In this document: one piece after another, positions 23,556 to 35,487 of the stretch | Numbering within the stretch: position 1 is the first letter of the stretch | How the letters are laid out: each line of letters opens with the position of its first letter | NCBI GenBank assembly: GCA_024138025.1 | Contig: JAMXBD010000013.1 | Span: 1,178,001 to 1,242,000, forward strand | Reading direction: 5' to 3' | Origin: Combretum micranthum | Lineage: Eukaryota > Streptophyta > Magnoliopsida > Myrtales > Combretaceae | Length of the DNA: 64,000 nucleotides | Program-made: the position numbers and the translations under genes | Notes under the pieces: generated by a model | The model's database searches: none | Seen by the model: only the letters and a program-made list of their open reading frames with translations | Told to the model about the DNA's origin: nothing

Positions 23556-24118
23556 CTATTATTTAATATATAAGATATCAATTCATATGAAAATAGATAC
23601 AGATTTATGCTCATGAATGAAGAAAATATAGTAATACATGTACCTATATATACAGACGTAATCTTGTAGTCTGTAGATAACCTGTTCTACCTATCTTTAG
23701 ACATCTTTGAAAACAGGGCACATTCGATTTCAGTGAAAACATTGAGACTTACAATGCATTATACGGCTTCTTTTTTTTTAATTTAATTAATTAATTTGTT
23801 TATTTGGTCACTCGTTATTGGGATTAAGTATGGCAGGTGTTTCTTCCATGTAATGTTGTATATGATTAGTATGTGCAAGATGCATGTATGATAAGTTACA
23901 TCCAATTTGCCTTGTCTGAAAAGATGATGTACGAAACTGAAATTAAAGTAAAGACATAGCACCTAAAGTCAAAAAGTAAATGAGACTAATATCATTTCAA
24001 TGCATTTTTCTCTATCAGAATTGCATAGTATATTAAAAACTTTTATTAGAAGTATTAAATATTAGACCATCTTAGAATAATAACTTTTTACTGTATATTA
24101 GATCAAATAAAAATGTAA

Positions 24119-24189
24119 CTTGCTGTGGTGTAGTGGTTATCACGTGACTCTTACACTAAAGGTCCCCAGTTTGATCCTGGGCAGCGACA
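24119..24189 (+). tRNA. tRNA-Val-like sequence (apparent anticodon TAC), probably a pseudogene
   Basis: The sequence has a box A (TGGTGTAGTGG), a box B-like GTTTGATCC, a good T stem (CCCAG/CTGGG) and an acceptor stem that mostly pairs (CTTGCTG with CAGCGAC). Its wording follows plant tRNA-Val. The loop CTTACAC would give a TAC anticodon. The 3' side of the anticodon stem is about two bases short and does not pair, so the cloverleaf is broken. A T6 run at about 24209 could end pol III transcription. It sits inside the CACTA element. Confidence 0.6.
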
Positions 24190-26663
24190 CGGGCAGCATC
24201 ACTAACTCTTTTTTATTCCATTTCCACAATGCAGTCGTTATACTATTGCTGCATTGGAGCAATGAATAGATCTTTTATTTCCATAATGCAGTCCTATATT
24301 ATACTATTTCCTAAGGTGGAACATATAGTTGAGAGATCCAGCTTTTAAGCTTCATGGACTGTATATGTGTAATATGGGCTTGGTCTTAGCCCTATCGTGT
24401 CGGTTAGAAGAAAAGAAGGATTTGTACTTGGTGGGACTGATTCAAGCTCTAACTTGTTAATCTTGTTAATGTAAACAGAAGGCTTATTAGTCTGTACAAA
24501 AACATAAGTGAAGTTCAAAGTTGAGAATCATTAACAAGTTTGAGCATCAGCATTCATCTTCCAAGCTTGGTAAGCTGTCTTTATTTTCAATCCTTGTTAA
24601 AACAAATTAGGAAAAAAAAAAAAAGAGTCACCAATTTTAATACTTATAACAGAGGATATAAAAATGATAAAATTCTTTCCTAGAATTTAATTTCAATTTG
24701 ATAAATCATCTAAACATCTTAAATTTGACTTTGTTAGTGTACGATATTGTGAATTTTAGTGTACAAAGAAATTTTCGTATATTGGATAAACCTATCGTCA
24801 TATATTAAAACGAGACGTTTCCAAAGGGTGACACGAAAATAGAATAGATAAAAAAAATGCCATTTTTTATACATGGAGTTGCACCTTTGTTATGGAGGTC
24901 GGAATTGCTTATGTTATTGTCTGTTTTGATGTAAAATGTTATTGTACTCAAAATATAAAAAACGGAATCTTATAAATCTATATTTATTGATTATGCCCTG
25001 CCTTTTCTGTACGTTCGGCTGATTCATGTCGAAAGTTAAAATACTTGTTTATTTATTTAATTATTATTATAAAAATTAAGAATGAACTTGCTCCATTTCT
25101 AATATACCCACTCAAAGAATCAGATACATCATTTTCTTTACCTATCCATTCATAATGTCTAGAGATTTTATCAGTCTTCTGTGTCATAGGATTTTCTCAT
25201 TTTTGTTTTTGTAAAATTTAACAATAACTAGTATTGCATGTTTATTTATAAGAAAACGTCTAAAGCTATTTAAATTATATATTACTATTAAAATTCCATG
25301 TCTATGATACTTACTAAACCTTTTTTTTTTAATTTATACTACAATGATTTATTATTAATTTAATATAATATATATTATTTATATATAGGAATTACGTGGT
25401 AGAATTACCCAGTTGCCCTCTCTCCTTACATCACTGTCTCTCTCTGTATATATATATATATATATATTCCCTAAGATATTTTTGAAAGAGGATACTTGAA
25501 ATTTGTAGCTAGACCTCTATTTCATTATATGTACTTTTGATGTTAATATATGATCAAATTGTGAACGATAAAAAGATGGAGATGAGGATTGATGATGCGT
25601 ACAAGTTGATCTAAGCATGCACAATAGCATCTTATTGCCAAAATAGAAATAAAATAAAATAAAAGAAATAATGAAAAAAGGAAATAATTAAAGTAATATA
25701 TAAATGGTAGAAGGTGTAGATAACTAATATAGAGGGGTAAGTTACAATGAAATGCTTGCGAATTTTTTAAGATTATGAAAAGATTTTGAATTTTCTATTT
25801 TATCATACTTATACCTCTTAAAAAAAATGTACATATCGAAATATTTATGCAAATCCAAGTCAGTCTTTTACATATTGTATACATTATGTAATTATTATTT
25901 AGACTTATTCATCTTATGATCTTTAGTTATCTTGCCCTACTTGATATTTCATTGATCAATATAGGCTATACAAGATGATAAATTGAAAAAAATATATATA
26001 GATACACACACACACACACACACACACTCATAAAACACTCTCTTCATATCCTAGTCCTAAGATCCTTTAGAATCTAGTTAGACTTTATGTTTGGCTCCAT
26101 GAGATATTTAGTTATTAGGATAACTGTTTCTTTTTTTATATATTTTATTTAATTTTCCCTCGGACATACAAACAAAAATAAATGATTAATAATTCCAAAC
26201 TTGTCATTCTCTCTATGCATGCAACAATTGCATAATATGATGATTTTTGTTTGGCGTGCTCTTCCCAAACATGTCGGTAAAATTTTTCATAGTTTAATTT
26301 GTTTTACCGTAATAATCTATTGACGTACTAACAAATGTTTTGATACTTGTGCATGTGGAATTGTTTAATGGTAATCGTATATGTTTTTTTTTATTTCTTC
26401 CTAGTTTTCCCTTTTTGATTTTTTTTAAAAATTTGTTTCATTAATTTTTTTTTTTCCAACTCGTAGTTTAAGTGTTTTAATATTTTATACGAACTTGTTC
26501 CTCATTTATATATGATATGATTTTTGTTCAATAAGATTTTTCAACCATATTAAGTTGGAAGAAGATATTAGGCAAGATTTTCTTTCTTTTTCTTTTCCTT
26601 TTCCTTTTCTTTCTCTTTTAATCTACTGATATTATTTTAGTGTGGTTGTAATTCTTTCTTTCT
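24190..26663. other. Non-coding left half of the CACTA element with microsatellites
   Basis: AT-rich sequence upstream of the transposase. It contains a (TA)n run at about 25448-25467, an (AC)n run at 26004-26027 and pyrimidine tracts just before the transposase start (26575-26620). No gene recognised. It is presumably intron and 5' region of the element's transcripts. Confidence 0.5.
26004..26027. repeat. (AC)n microsatellite
   Basis: About 12 uninterrupted AC units inside the CACTA element. Confidence 0.95.
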
Positions 26664-29600
26664 ATGGCTTTTCTTAGAATACACATGGATAAGAATTGGA
26701 TGAATTGCGACATTGGAAGTGAAGAGTATCAACGAGGTGTAGAATTTTTCATTGCATACATGCAATTGAAATATGGAGGAAACACGGAGTTAAATTGTCC
26801 ATGCAGGAGGTGTTTAAATAACAACTTGTACACCGTGAATGTGATTAGAGCACACTTGCTTGTTGATGGGATAGACATAACTTATAAGTGTTGGATATAT
26901 CATGGTGAGGAGGCAACTATTGAATTGCCTAGTGGACCACGTGGTAGAATTCGTCATATAGAGAGTGAAATGATATATGATGAGGTGGAGGACAATGTTG
27001 TAAATGATGATGACATTGACGGGCTTGATGAAATGCTTGAAGATTTAGGGGCTTTTGCTACAATCAAGAGGAAGATGCAAGTCTCCGAGATGGCTTCGAA
27101 ATTCCAACGATTTTTTAAGTGGTTTAAAAGCTGACTCACAACAAAAGCTTTATCCGGGTTGTAAGTTCTCTAAATTCTCCTTCATAGTGAAGCTTCTCCA
27201 CTTGAAAGTATACAATAAGTGGACTAACAAGTCGTTTGACATGCTTCTACAACTTTTGCATGATGTGATACCTAATGGAGAGTCTCTTCCCACTTCATAC
27301 TATCATGCAAACAAGTACTTAAGAGGGTTGGGTATGGGTTACCACAGTATTCATGCATGTAAATATGATTGTTGCTTATTTTGGGGTACGAACAAGCATC
27401 TTACCAGTTGCCCTACTTGTGGTACTTCTAGGTATAAGATGTCTGGAGGGTCTAGAAAGCCCATTCCTCATAAGATTCTGCGGTACTTTCCTGTGAAACC
27501 AAGGTTGCAACGCCTTTTCATGAATCCTAAGGTTGCTCAAAAAATGCGTTGGCATAAAGATGAACATAAGAGACAAGAAAACATTATGAGCCATCCAGCT
27601 GATGGGCAATCTTGGATTAATTTTGATAATGAATTTCCAGACTTTGCAAAGGATAGTCGTAATGTGCGGTTGGGGTTAGCTAGTGATGGCTTTAATCCTT
27701 TTGGTACCATGAGCCAATCATATAGCATGTGGCCAGTAGTGCTTCTTACATACAACTTACCACCATGGATGTGCATGAAGAAAGAGTATTTCATGATGAC
27801 GTTGTTAATCCCTGGGCCTAAAGCACCAGGGAAGGAGATCGATGTTTACATGCAACCTTTGATTGATGAGTTGAATGATCTTTGGGTCAATGGACTATGG
27901 ACATATGATGCATACTCGAAGTCTTCTTTTAATATGCATGCTGCATTGATGTGGACCATCAATGACTTTCCAGCGTATGGGAATTTGTCTGGGTGGAGCA
28001 CAAAAGGATACAGTGCTTGTCCTGTATGTGAAGATCAAACACCATCAATAAGACTTAATAGCAAGATTGGGTATGTTGGTCATAGGATGTGGTTGCCAAA
28101 GGAACATAGGTGGAGACGTAGCTTGAAATTTGATGGAATGCGTGATAATCGTGAAGCTCCCGAACCATATTCTAGTGAAGACATTCTTCACCAATTACGT
28201 ACAGTGGTAGATGTGGGTATGGGAAAGCATCCAGAGAAAGTTAAAAGAGCACATCATGTTGGCGGGTTCAACTGGGTTAAGAAGTCCATATTCTTTCAAT
28301 TGCCATATTGGTCAAAGTTAAAGCTTAGACATAATCTTGATGTCATGCATATTGAGAAGAATATTTGTGAGAATATTATCTACACAATTCTTAGGATTGA
28401 TGGAAAAACAAAGACACTTATAAAGCTAGGCTTGATCTAGAGGAACTTGGTATTCGGAAGGAACTACATCTATTAAAGCGGGGTGATGGCAAGTATTTAA
28501 TGCCATGTGCAAGTTATGCATTAAGTAACTCTGAAAGAAAATTATTCTGTCAATTTCTAAGGAATATTAGATTACCCGATGGTTATGCATCACATATAGG
28601 GAGGTGTGTAGACAACTCATGCTCAAAACTTTCTGGTATGAAGAGTCATGATTGCCATGTGTTGCTTCAAAGGCTATTGCCTGTGGGTATTCGTGGCTTA
28701 TTGCCTAGAGATGTCACCCCACCATATCTGAGCTCGGGACATTCTTTGAGAGGTTGTGCCGACGTATGTTGAATGTTGAGGAGCTACAAAAGATGCAGAG
28801 CGATATTGTTACAATATTGTGCAAGTTAGAGCTAATCTTTCCACCTGCCTTTTTTGATGTAATGGTGCATCTAGCTATCCACTTACCTCAAGAGGCCCTA
28901 ATGGCTGGACCTGTTGCTTATCGCTGGATGTATCCTATTGAAAGGTACAATGTGAATACAACACATAACATCTTTATTTTAATGTTTTTTTTAATGTTTG
29001 CATTTTTTTCTCCCCTAATTTAAATTTTACTATGTAGATACTTAGGCTCTTTAAAGCAATTTGTTCGAAATAGAGCTTATCCGGAAGGTTCAATTGCTGA
29101 AGCCTATGTTGTTCATGAGTGCTTGACTTGGTGCTCCCTTCACTTGAAGACTTGGAGACAATATTTAACCGACCAGATAGGAACTTTGATTCTTTGGAAG
29201 ATGGTGGGCTGGACATCTTTACAAATAGGGTTGGTTTTATTTCTCCACCCACATATGTGGTATTATCAGATGAGGAGGTTGAAATCGCGAAATGGTACAT
29301 TATCAATAATTGTCAGGAGATGCAACCATATTTAGCGTAAGTGGCTGTCATTAGATCATTTTTACTATGTTAGTGAACTATTAAAATTTGTGTGTATTAC
29401 TTAACCATAGTGAATTTTATGTTGCAGTGAACATATCGACATTTTAAGCTCACAAAATGCTGATGACATAGATGAGCGTCATAAGAGTGAATTTAGTCAA
29501 TGGTTTATGAATAAGGTAAATATAATTAACAATGCCCACATATACTTAGGCTATAGGTAAAGGAAGTTTAACAAAGTAGGACTGATTGTCTATTTTGCTT

Positions 29601-30394
29601 GTCATTATTGCAGATGAGTGCGTTGTATGAAAGTGGTGACCCGGTCATCAGTGCGTTATATGCATTATCATTAGGACCCGATTCATGTTTCAAGAGATAC
29701 AACAAATTGATATACAATGGTGTGCGATTTCATACAACAGAATTTGATGATAGGAAGAAGACTCAGAATAGTGGAGTGCTTGTAGAGGGAAATGAAGGAG
29801 ACACGAAATTGAATTTTATGGGGTTTTGACAGATATATATGAGTTTACTTATGTTAGAAACAAAAGCGTGATCTTGTTTAAGTGCAAGTGGTGGGACACT
29901 AACATGCGGCATGTTCGAGTTGATGATGGCTTTAAAAGCATTAAGATTACTCGTACGTGGTATGAAAATGATCCGTACGTGCTAGCATCACAAGCTAAGC
30001 AAATATTTTATGTAGAGGACATGAAACTAGGGCTGAATGGCGTGTAGTGCAACAGTTTGAGCATCGCCACATCTATAATATGGACTCGCTTGAAGGTGGT
30101 CCAAATTTGTTAACTGATGTGGAGGCTCGATTAGCAGATGAGATCTTAGATGAACATTTCATAGATGATGGTGATGGAGGAAATGAGCTGCATCCAGTAA
30201 TCGATTGCGATGTTGATGTGCTATTGAGAACTGATGTAGGTCATGAGACTGTTGATAGGGATGTTATTAGAAGAACAGTGCAAGCATCTACACATATAGA
30301 GCATGATGCCGGTATTGAATCCAGTGAAGATGAGGATGAGAATGAGGAGATGGATGAGACGCTGGTGGATTATGACAGTAGCGATGCAAATTGA
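26664..30394 (+). pseudogene. TNP2/TnpD-like CACTA transposase, frameshifted
   Basis: The parts follow the family order. 26664-27134 holds the transposase-associated domain (MDKNWMN, CPCRRCLNN zinc-type cysteines, WIYHGEE). 27055-28440 is the Transposase_21 core. 28443-29330 is the DUF4218-type region (GPVAYRWMYPIER, EGSIAEAYVVHE). 29599-30047 is the DUF4216-type region (VILFKCKWWD, VLASQAKQIFYV). 30047-30394 is an acidic tail. Introns with GT-AG ends fit at 28945-29037 and about 29338-29427. The reading frame is broken about six times (near 27120, 28405, 28725, 29130, 29815 and 30025), several by apparent single-base losses. In the family this protein binds the CACTA ends and catalyses excision. 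This copy cannot make it. Confidence 0.9.
27055..28440 (+). pseudogene. Transposase_21 catalytic core of the CACTA transposase (longest open part)
   Basis: A 461-codon open frame with the family's landmarks in order: PGCKFSKFSFIVKLLHLKVY, LPTSYYHANKYLRGLGMGY, IHACKYDCCLFW, CPTCGTSRYK, LGLASDGFNPFGTMSQSYSM, WPVVLLTYNLPPWMCMK, LLIPGPKAPGKEIDVYMQPL, YSACPVCEDQT, HNLDVMHIEKNICENI. The domain is otherwise well kept. The frame ends at a single-base loss near 28405, after which the expected continuation (YKARLDLEELGIRKELHLL) runs on in another frame. The 5' end overlaps the preceding ORF, marking another frameshift near 27060-27130. Confidence 0.9.
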
Positions 30395-30585
30395 ATGGTT
30401 ATGTTTTTTTTCTTTTTTAAAAATTTATCTCCTTAGTTACGCTTGCAAGATCAATTTTTTCCTTTTTTTTGAGGCGATGATATTAGCATAAGCTTTTGTA
30501 TATTGAATGATGTGTTGCCAAGCTATTATGTTGTTTATTTTCTAATGACTAACTTACGCCTCCTTTATTCATTTTTAGGTTTGTA

Positions 30586-33500
30586 ATGGCTGGTGGTCGA
30601 AGGAATGTTCACAGGAGGGGAGGGAGGACTAAACGAGATACTCGACTACCTATTCGTGATGAGTCGGATTCTCACCATTCTGGGGATGATATGCACGAAT
30701 CACAACAACACAACCAGCCACCTAATCCTCTTGAAGCCTTAGGTATTCCATTTGGACATATCATTAAAGTAGAATAAGTTAGTATAAACTGGTAATTCAA
30801 ATTGATTTTGTGTTCTACTACAGGAAATGACACTCCACATGGTCAAGGTATCAACATAAGTCCAGCAAATGCATCCTTACAGGGCAGCAATTCAGCTGAT
30901 CAAAACCACACGCCAGGTAAGTGGTGAAATTGGCATATAAATGTAGAAGATGGGTTTGGAAAATCAATTACCTGTTTTTGAGAACTCTTTATTATATGGA
31001 CTATAAAAGATATAAAAGTGGCTGTATTTTGCGTTTACTCAGTTTTTTAGCATTAGGTATTTGACAATATCCTTATAATCTATGGAAGTAATATTGGAAG
31101 GTGTCTCTATTTTCTTTCTACTCAAAACAATATATATTAGTTCTTTTAAGGTTCATATCAGTGTTTCTTTTGTATTATCAATATGTGTTAGAAAGTTGTA
31201 TAGCTTACATGAAAAAGAAATGCTTCAAGCACTTGTCCATAGAACTAGTAAAATCAACTTTAACAACAGATCCCTCCTAGAATTTGCTTAAATTATACTA
31301 GTAAGATCTTCTTCCAGAACATCATCATAAATAGGACATGATAAACGCACGCACATAAACATGTATATATGTTCAACCAACCAGGTTACCCATAGAAGTT
31401 AAGAGAAGTCCTAAAAGCTTGAACCATACATGATATTTACCTGAAGTTGCAACAACTTTTTGGACTACATTATTTTCATTGCAGTATTCAAGAGTAGTCC
31501 ACTGGATGGACTTAGCTTTGGTTTGTAATGTCTTACATAATTTCGATTTTGCTTAGGTACGTGTAGTTATGCATGTCTCTAATTTTTTCCTATTTTCATA
31601 TGGTCAAATATAAGTGCTCTCTATACTTATATTTCTAATTCAATTCCCACTATACTTGTTGTGTATTTAGCTTTGAATATTAGCATATGTAATGTGATTT
31701 TTTGTTTTCCTATTAAATGTAGAGAATGAAGCTCCAGATATACGGGAAATGAACAATGATCAAGTGGATAGGCCCCAAGAGCACAGCCACACGTCTAATA
31801 ATACTGAATCTCTTGGTAAGCTTTATAAATGTATGCAATAAATTATTGAAAGTGTGCAAGCTAAAAACCATTCTCTTATAATTGTAGCAACTGAGAGCTC
31901 AACACGATCTGTTGGTAAGAGAAGCGCATATCGTGGTGAAGCACTTGAGCGGGAGAATATGAAGCGAAAGGGAAAAATGCTAGTTGAGTTTACTACATCC
32001 GGAGGACGTCCTGTTTCGGCAGATCAATCCTCAAAATTGGCATCTGAGATAGGGAAAGCATGTAGGGACTTGTTGCCTCTTTATGGTGAAGATTGGAGAA
32101 AATTAGATAAGATGGAGAAACAACGAGCTTGGGAGAGGGTGAAGGTAAAATGTAGACTAAACTTTCCTTTCATATTACTTACTTATTATGTGATGTTACT
32201 AATCATTCTTTTGTCTTAACTGACATGGTTGATGTAGAATCGATTGAATATTGATGATGTAGTAAAAAATGGCAACAAATTTGCTGCTGCTGATAAATGG
32301 ATGGGGAGTTTGCTTAGAAATCATCGAAGTAAAACTAAGAGGAGATGGATGGAGATTGGTGATGTAGCAAGACCTAAAGGATCGAATGAAGATGATTGGA
32401 AGAAGATGACGGAACAATGGACTAAAGAGATTGCAGAAGAGAAGGCAATTTTACAATCTAATGACCCATCCAAGAAGGTAAACTCTACATACCCATTTTT
32501 CTTCGGATTTCAAGTAATAACTACATAAATATGTCACTGTTTTTAATTAATAGAGGACCAAACCAATGATCGGGAAAGAAGCACGTAGTTGTGTCAAATA
32601 CTTGCATAGGTCTGGCTCTCGATCATTTGAGAGCAGAAGGAATGAGCACGTAAGTAGCAACTCATATAATTTCTAACATGTAGTAGTAAGCTTACTCAAG
32701 TGTTTAACATTTTTGTAATATATATATATATATATATGTGTGTGTGTATGTAGATCAATCAAAATCATCAACTGCCCAATGCTATCGAGTTCTTTAAGCA
32801 AACTCGATATCGTGAACCAAGGCCTAACAGTACTGGTGGTTGGGTTTCACAACAAGCTTCTGAAGATTATGTAAGTCTATGGGTTAAGTTTTATTTTGAA
32901 TATGTTATTAAATAAGCAATATGTTGCGGATGTTATGTTTTAGTTTTCATAATGTAGGAGAAGATGGTGAAAATGTATGAGGATTCACAATCTTCTGACA
33001 ACCCAAAGACACCACAAGAGATTGTTGACATATTTATGAATGCAAGTAACAGATCTGACTACCATCCTGGAAGAGGATATGGACCACCATCTATTGGGAA
33101 ATCAACACGAAGACAGAATGAGATGGAGGAGTTAAGAGCTGAATTGCAAGAGGAAAAAACATTACGCAGCAACAAACTCAACAGGTAAATAAACTTTAAT
33201 ATGGCTTCTAAGGGTGATTGTGGCAGAACCTAAAGGTCCTTGGATTTTCTCTTGGACATACAATGTGTAGGTTAAGGAATTATGGGAAATGAGTCCTCTA
33301 TGTTACCTTGTGGATGTTCCTATAATCTAATTTTCAGGTTTATCACTAGGCCATCAGAGAATACTTGGTGTGTTGTGGTTAACGTTTTATACATAAGTCA
33401 TAACTTTTGCTATTTATGTTAATAACTACACTTTCACATCTTCTTTTCGTCCATGCATTTGGATATATAAACAAGTTGCATCGAGATAGTGTTGAGTGTA

Positions 33501-34004
33501 ATCTCAAACTTGATTCAAAATTTCAAACCAAAGTTAAAATTTTAAAGCTTGAATCCATTTACACTTAATTTGTGAAGGAAAAAAATGTTTTATATTCTGA
33601 TTAGTATAATATTAACATGAAACTTAAGTTGAACTTAATTAATATTTATAGTCAAATTGAATATTAGAAAGTTTAAATTTGATTTGATAGACTACTTAAA
33701 TAGCTCAACTAGATTTTTTCCAATTTTCTTGAATTTAATTTGCTACTTAATGGTATTTACAGCTTGATAAGCTAACTCGACTTGTACAACAACTTATATC
33801 AAGTTTTCCCAGTAGTTCAGGTTAGTTATCATTAGTCATTTTTCATTATCTCATTCGTGTTTCTTTTAACAATTTAATAATTATATTTATTTTGTACATT
33901 GTGTGACAGCAAATCCAAATGGAAATACTTCTGCAAGTGCACGACATACTTCATCAAATCCATCGCTTGGAGATGATGATGTCAATAGTGAGGAAGAAAA
34001 TTAA
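30586..34004 (+). CDS. TnpA/Ptta-like second CACTA protein, 10 exons, nearly intact
   Basis: Exons inferred from GT-AG sites: 30586-30742, 30824-30916, 31723-31815, 31888-32144, 32238-32477, 32554-32649, 32754-32870, 32958-33184, 33763-33820 and 33910-34004, about 477 codons. The first exon is Arg/Gly-rich (GRRNVHRRGGRTKRD). Exons 4-5 carry the plant transposase (Ptta/En/Spm) domain: VEFTTSGGRPVS, GKACRDLLPLYGEDW and KWMGSLLRNHRSKTKRR. Exon 8 is charged and coiled-coil-like. The tail is acidic. Phases agree through exons 1-8. One base appears lost in the A run near 33155, since the last exons fit only after a frame change. Relatives bind subterminal repeats and assist the transposase. An acceptor (tttttag) lies just before the ATG, consistent with splicing from a shared upstream leader. 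Confidence 0.75.
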
Positions 34005-34423
34005 GTACTAGTTTTTTGTTTTTTTTTGTTTTTTGGCTTTATCACACTGACATGAATGGGGTCAAATCAATGTGATAAAGTGTGTACATATGCCCATTTT
34101 GATGTAATTTGGAGTTTACGCTAACGTTTCTTGTAAGGACACTAAACCATATTGTTTTTGGTTTTTTTTCCCTTTAATGCAACGATGGTCATGGTGATCT
34201 TTAAGTAATTTTTATGTTAGTTTTTATTACATATCGAGCGCATTGTATGCTCCAAAATGTATTAGTGACATTTTTTCATATATAAATTTCATGTGCTGAA
34301 GTAATAGCAGGTATCAATTATATTGTGAGCAAGCAGGTTTATATTGCTAATTGTGCATATGTTGCACTAAACAAATATATAATGCCAAATAAAACAATTT
34401 GAGCATTAACATCTTCTTAACAA
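34005..34423. other. 3' flank of the TnpA-like gene
   Basis: Non-coding sequence between the stop codon and the subterminal repeats, with T-rich tracts at 34013-34030 and 34156-34172. It presumably holds the 3' UTR and polyadenylation region. Confidence 0.4.
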
Positions 34424-35060
34424 GAATAGCCATGTTTAAACGTCGCTAAATAAAACAACAACCACACATGTAGACGTCGCCAATGCATTAGAATAGCCAC
34501 GTGTAAACGTCGCTAAATAAAAATAACAACCATTAGAATAGCCATGTGTAAACGTCGCTAAATAAAACAACAACCACACATGTAGACGTCGCCAATGCAT
34601 TAGAATAGCTACGTGTAAACGTCGCTAAATAAATCACATTGTGGTCTAACAAACATATATGAAGCTTATTCAACCTGTGTATGGCCATGGTTAAACATCG
34701 CCAATTATGTAATTTAGTTACGTTTACACGTTACTAATAAAAATGTTTACCCACGTTTAAACGTCGCCGATCACAAGTTTCCCTCCTTTTATATTTGGTG
34801 GGATGGATATTAGTCATATTTAGCCACACATAAGTGTGACCAAAACATGATAATAGGTCATGTTTAAACGTGGCCTAACAAAGTGTATTTGGCTGTCAAA
34901 CTAACATTGGCGACGTTTCATTTTTTAACGTTACTTATCAAATCTGCGACTGACCTTTTGCGACGTCTATAGGCCACGTGTAAAAAAACATGACCAAAAA
35001 TTTTTGGTCACGTTTTTTTAATGTTTAGCCACGTTTATTAGACGTAGCCAAAGACTCATT
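34424..35060. repeat. Right subterminal repeat array of the CACTA element
   Basis: Many copies of gtaaacgtcgctaaataaa, tagacgtcgccaa and related gccacgttta motifs in both orientations. From 34424 to about 34645 they form a tandem array with a period near 112 bp (gaatagcca-gt-taaacgtcgc at 34424, 34491, 34536 and 34603). Beyond this they are scattered to the terminus. In En/Spm such repeats are binding sites for the element's DNA-binding protein. They are far denser here than at the left end. Confidence 0.85.
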
Positions 35061-35098
35061 TTGTTGTAGTGATTAGAAAATACTTGTGGCAATTAAGT

Positions 35099-35487
35099 AC
35101 TCATTTGTTTTGATGAAAAGTATTTGTTAATGAAAAATATTTTTTTTTATAAAGTTTTCTTGAAAAGTAACATATTTTTAAATGTTTGACTAATTTTATA
35201 AAAATATTTTTCCTATGTTTGTATAACTTTAAGGTAACTCATATATTTTAAATATAAAAAATTAAAACAATAAATATATTATAATGGGAAATAAATCTAT
35301 CTATAAGAAAAATATTAAAAAATAATAATAAATATCTTTAGATGATAAATGATTAGTACGTTTGCTCGTATATCGATGAAAAAATGACTTATTTTTATAT
35401 ATCCCATAAGTTGTTTTTCCATTTTTCCTTAAACAAACATACAAAAATGGAAAAAAAAAGGCATTTTCAATAAAACAAATGTAGAGC
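35099..35487. mobile_element. MITE family A, copy 2
   Basis: Starts actcatttgttttgatgaaa and ends cattttcaataaaacaaatg in inverted relation. Internally it parallels the copy at 8502-8876 (aatgtttgactaattttata, ataataataaatatctttag). It lies between the CACTA element and the LINE. Confidence 0.65.

Larger units (their letters stand above)
18026..35071 (+). mobile_element. CACTA (En/Spm) transposon, about 17 kb, complete ends
   Basis: Left terminus CACTACAGGAATTTTG at 18026. The right terminus, read in reverse from 35071, is CACTACAACAAAATGAG. Both are flanked by ATT (18023-18025 and 35072-35074), the 3-bp target duplication expected of CACTA elements. Between the ends lie a TNP2-like transposase (26664-30394), a TnpA/Ptta-like spliced gene (30586-34004) in the same direction, and a subterminal repeat array (34424-35060). 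The roughly 8.5 kb between the left end and the transposase is unusually long for the family. It holds a GASA gene fragment, a tRNA-Val-like sequence, exon-like islands and microsatellites. The transposase is frameshifted, so the copy cannot mobilise itself. Confidence 0.9.

Noticed and set aside
24119..24189. Functional tRNA-Val gene
   Set aside because: The anticodon stem cannot pair on its 3' side and the first acceptor pair is mismatched.
34424..34645. CRISPR-like array of regularly spaced repeats
   Set aside because: Repeats vary in sequence and spacing, lie at the end of a CACTA element and are in a plant genome; they are subterminal transposon motifs.
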